NCBI RefSeq assembly: GCF_030271255.1
Contig: NZ_JASJOM010000005.1
Location: 248,001-312,000, forward strand
Origin: Peribacillus folii
GTDB lineage: Bacteria > Bacillota > Bacilli > Bacillales > DSM-1321
DNA: 64,000 bases
Direction of reading: 5' to 3'
A program made the translations under genes and the position numbers. Positions 62,883-64,000 of this stretch are shown in pieces (the first letter of the stretch is position 1; every line of letters begins with the position of its first letter). Under the pieces are notes generated by a model. That model was not told the origin of the DNA. It was given only the letters and a program-made list of their open reading frames with translations, and did no database searches.

Positions 62883-63265
62883 ATAAAAATTATTACATTG
62901 GAAGAAAATATTGAAAAAATAAAAAAATATACAACATGTCAGATGATGTAATAAATAAGATTTTATATACTAATCACAAAATGTATCACACTCATCCAAT
63001 AGAAATGAGTGCCTTTTTAACAGCTATTGATTTTGATGAAGAACAAAGATTGTGTGTCATTATAGAAGGATTGCATAGAGACATAGGATTAAGGTATGAG
63101 ACGTTGGCTGCTTATTGTGACATAACTACGGAAGAGTTGGAATAATTTTTGAGAAATCAAGAATCCTTAACCGATAAGAAAAAGTTTATTATAGCTATTA
63201 GAATCATGTTTCTGCATCATGTTTTGAAAGAAAAATATCCGACTGAGGGTACTGTCGATGTGTAA
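62883..63265 (+). pseudogene. gene inactivated by three lesions
   Basis: AGGAGG is followed at eight bases by ATA, where ATG is expected, and the frame then reads KIITLEENIEKIKK. In an A7 run (62921-62927) the frame shifts, and the next frame continues as IYNMSDDVINKILYTNHKMY to EELE. A TAA at 63143-63145 stands where a lysine codon AAA would fit, and the same frame goes on FLRNQESLTDKKKFIIAIRI to a stop at 63265. The repaired protein would have about 127 residues. No family recognised. An internal 69-codon frame from 62936 lacks a ribosome site. Confidence 0.8.
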
Positions 63266-63352
63266 ATATTGTTATTTCTACAGGTGTACCCTAAGCAGTT
63301 AGAAAAGAATCATAAAAGTTATCCAGATTATCCATTGCCCCGTCGGTTCCAT

Positions 63353-63394
63353 AAAAAAAAGCCGATTTCCCATCTCGGGAAATCGACTTTTTAT
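63353..63394. terminator. bidirectional terminator before cdd
   Basis: CGATTTCCC (63363-63371) pairs with GGGAAATCG (63377-63385), flanked by A8 and T5. Confidence 0.92.
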
Positions 63395-63425
63395 CTATTT
63401 ATTCAATTAGGCTGTGCTTCCATTT

Positions 63426-63824
63426 TTACATTTCTAAGTCTGTGAATGCGTAAGGCAGCAATTCCTTTAAGGTCAATTCCAAGATAGCTTTCTTCTCGTT
63501 CGTTAAATAAACGGGCATATCAGGTAAACAAAATTCTGCTAATACTTGTCTGCAAATGCTGCAAGGCGGCAGAAAATCTACCGTGTCTCCTGCGACGGCA
63601 ATAGCCTGAAACTCACCTTTTTTATAACCATTTGATATTGCGGTAAAAATGGCTGTTCTCTCCGCACAATTTGTGGCGCCTAGTGAAACATTTTCTACGT
63701 TTACTCCATTAATTACCGTACCATCTTTTAATAGTAGTGCTGCTCCGACTGGAAATTTGGAATAAGGTACATAGGCATTCGCTTTCATCTGACGTGCACT
63801 TTCCATTAATAGCTCTTTATTCAT
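63426..63824 (-). CDS. cdd: cytidine deaminase
   Basis: A 132-residue tetrameric zinc enzyme of pyrimidine salvage that converts cytidine and deoxycytidine to uridine and deoxyuridine. Motifs: YVPYSKFPVGAAL, VENVSLGATNCAERTAIF with the zinc cysteine and catalytic glutamate, and PPCSICRQVLAEF with the two other zinc cysteines. ATG 63824 follows AAGGG; a GTG three codons upstream overlaps that site. It is monocistronic here with a near-consensus promoter, not in the era-cdd cluster of B. subtilis, so it may be a second copy. Confidence 0.95.
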   Translation of the reverse strand: MNKELLMESARQMKANAYVPYSKFPVGAALLLKDGTVINGVNVENVSLGATNCAERTAIFTAISNGYKKGEFQAIAVAGDTVDFLPPCSICRQVLAEFCLPDMPVYLTNEKKAILELTLKELLPYAFTDLEM

Positions 63825-63871
63825 ATTATCCACCCTTGTTCTAAGAATGAACTTTTCAAAGTTCCCTATAC

Positions 63872-63927
63872 GTCAACATATTGTTGACAGGACTATTAAT
63901 ATTATGTGAGAAAGGGATATTTGTCAA
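63872..63927 (-). promoter_or_regulatory. sigma-A promoter and palindromic operator of cdd
   Basis: On the minus strand TTGACA (63927-63922), 17 bases, then TAATAT (63904-63899). Just downstream lies the 17-base palindrome GTCAACATATTGTTGAC (63872-63888), placed to be within the start of the transcript, a typical repressor site. Confidence 0.78.
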
Positions 63928-64000
63928 TCGAACTATTCGTAAAATTCACTTCAATTAACCTGCACCTTTAGTTTACCTGAGTTAAAGACAGCTTAATCTC

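Overview
The window is chromosomal DNA from an endospore-forming Bacillaceae bacterium, most like Peribacillus (the former Bacillus simplex group) or Bacillus. The evidence is a SpoIID homologue, a GerAB-type spore permease, a gamma-SASP-like peptide, an RsbQ-RsbP pair that feeds sigma-B, strong AGGAGG ribosome sites, frequent GTG and TTG starts, and many short Rho-independent terminators. No rRNA, tRNA, CRISPR array, origin or intact insertion sequence was seen.

Positions 1-11100 hold one coherent nutrient locus. A minus-strand operon encodes a peptide/nickel-class binding lipoprotein and two amidohydrolases, the second running off the left edge. It is divergent from a plus-strand operon with two permeases, two ATPases, a LytS-class kinase, an AraC-type response regulator and a sodium:solute-symporter-like membrane protein. 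The likely logic is to sense, import and hydrolyse an unidentified amide, cyclic amide or base-like compound.

Positions 11100-24300 are mixed: a secreted Ig-like (BIG2) protein, a 21-bp minisatellite, a MarR regulator, the AMPylase SelO, an AT-rich five-gene cassette (16249-19614) with a small exported protein and a two-permease ABC exporter, an FHA/winged-helix fusion regulator, SpoIID and an orphan GerAB permease. The cassette is the best candidate here for an undescribed toxin or bacteriocin-like system with its export or immunity pump.

Positions 24300-36300 carry transport and regulation pairs: an MFS exporter, a WrbA-like quinone reductase, a FUSC exporter divergent from a LysR regulator, a GntR regulator with an SdpI-like membrane protein, a LysE exporter, a YbcI-like protein with a clear promoter and three phased decamers, and an NAD-dependent formate dehydrogenase.

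Positions 36300-64000 are a gene-dense run of mostly minus-strand, single-gene units, many small and membrane-bound. Recognisable genes are class A beta-lactamase, PaiA, RsbQ and RsbP, an aldo/keto reductase with a MerR regulator, Ada and cytidine deaminase. Many gene ends carry a related GCTGCC/GGCAGC hairpin, and some share flanks resembling one dispersed repeat. Several genes are decaying: an N-terminally truncated HAD hydrolase, a gene frameshifted in a homopolymer, a gene with three separate lesions, and a DUF2975 partner regulator reduced to its first codons. A GC-rich DinB gene near the right end looks recently acquired.
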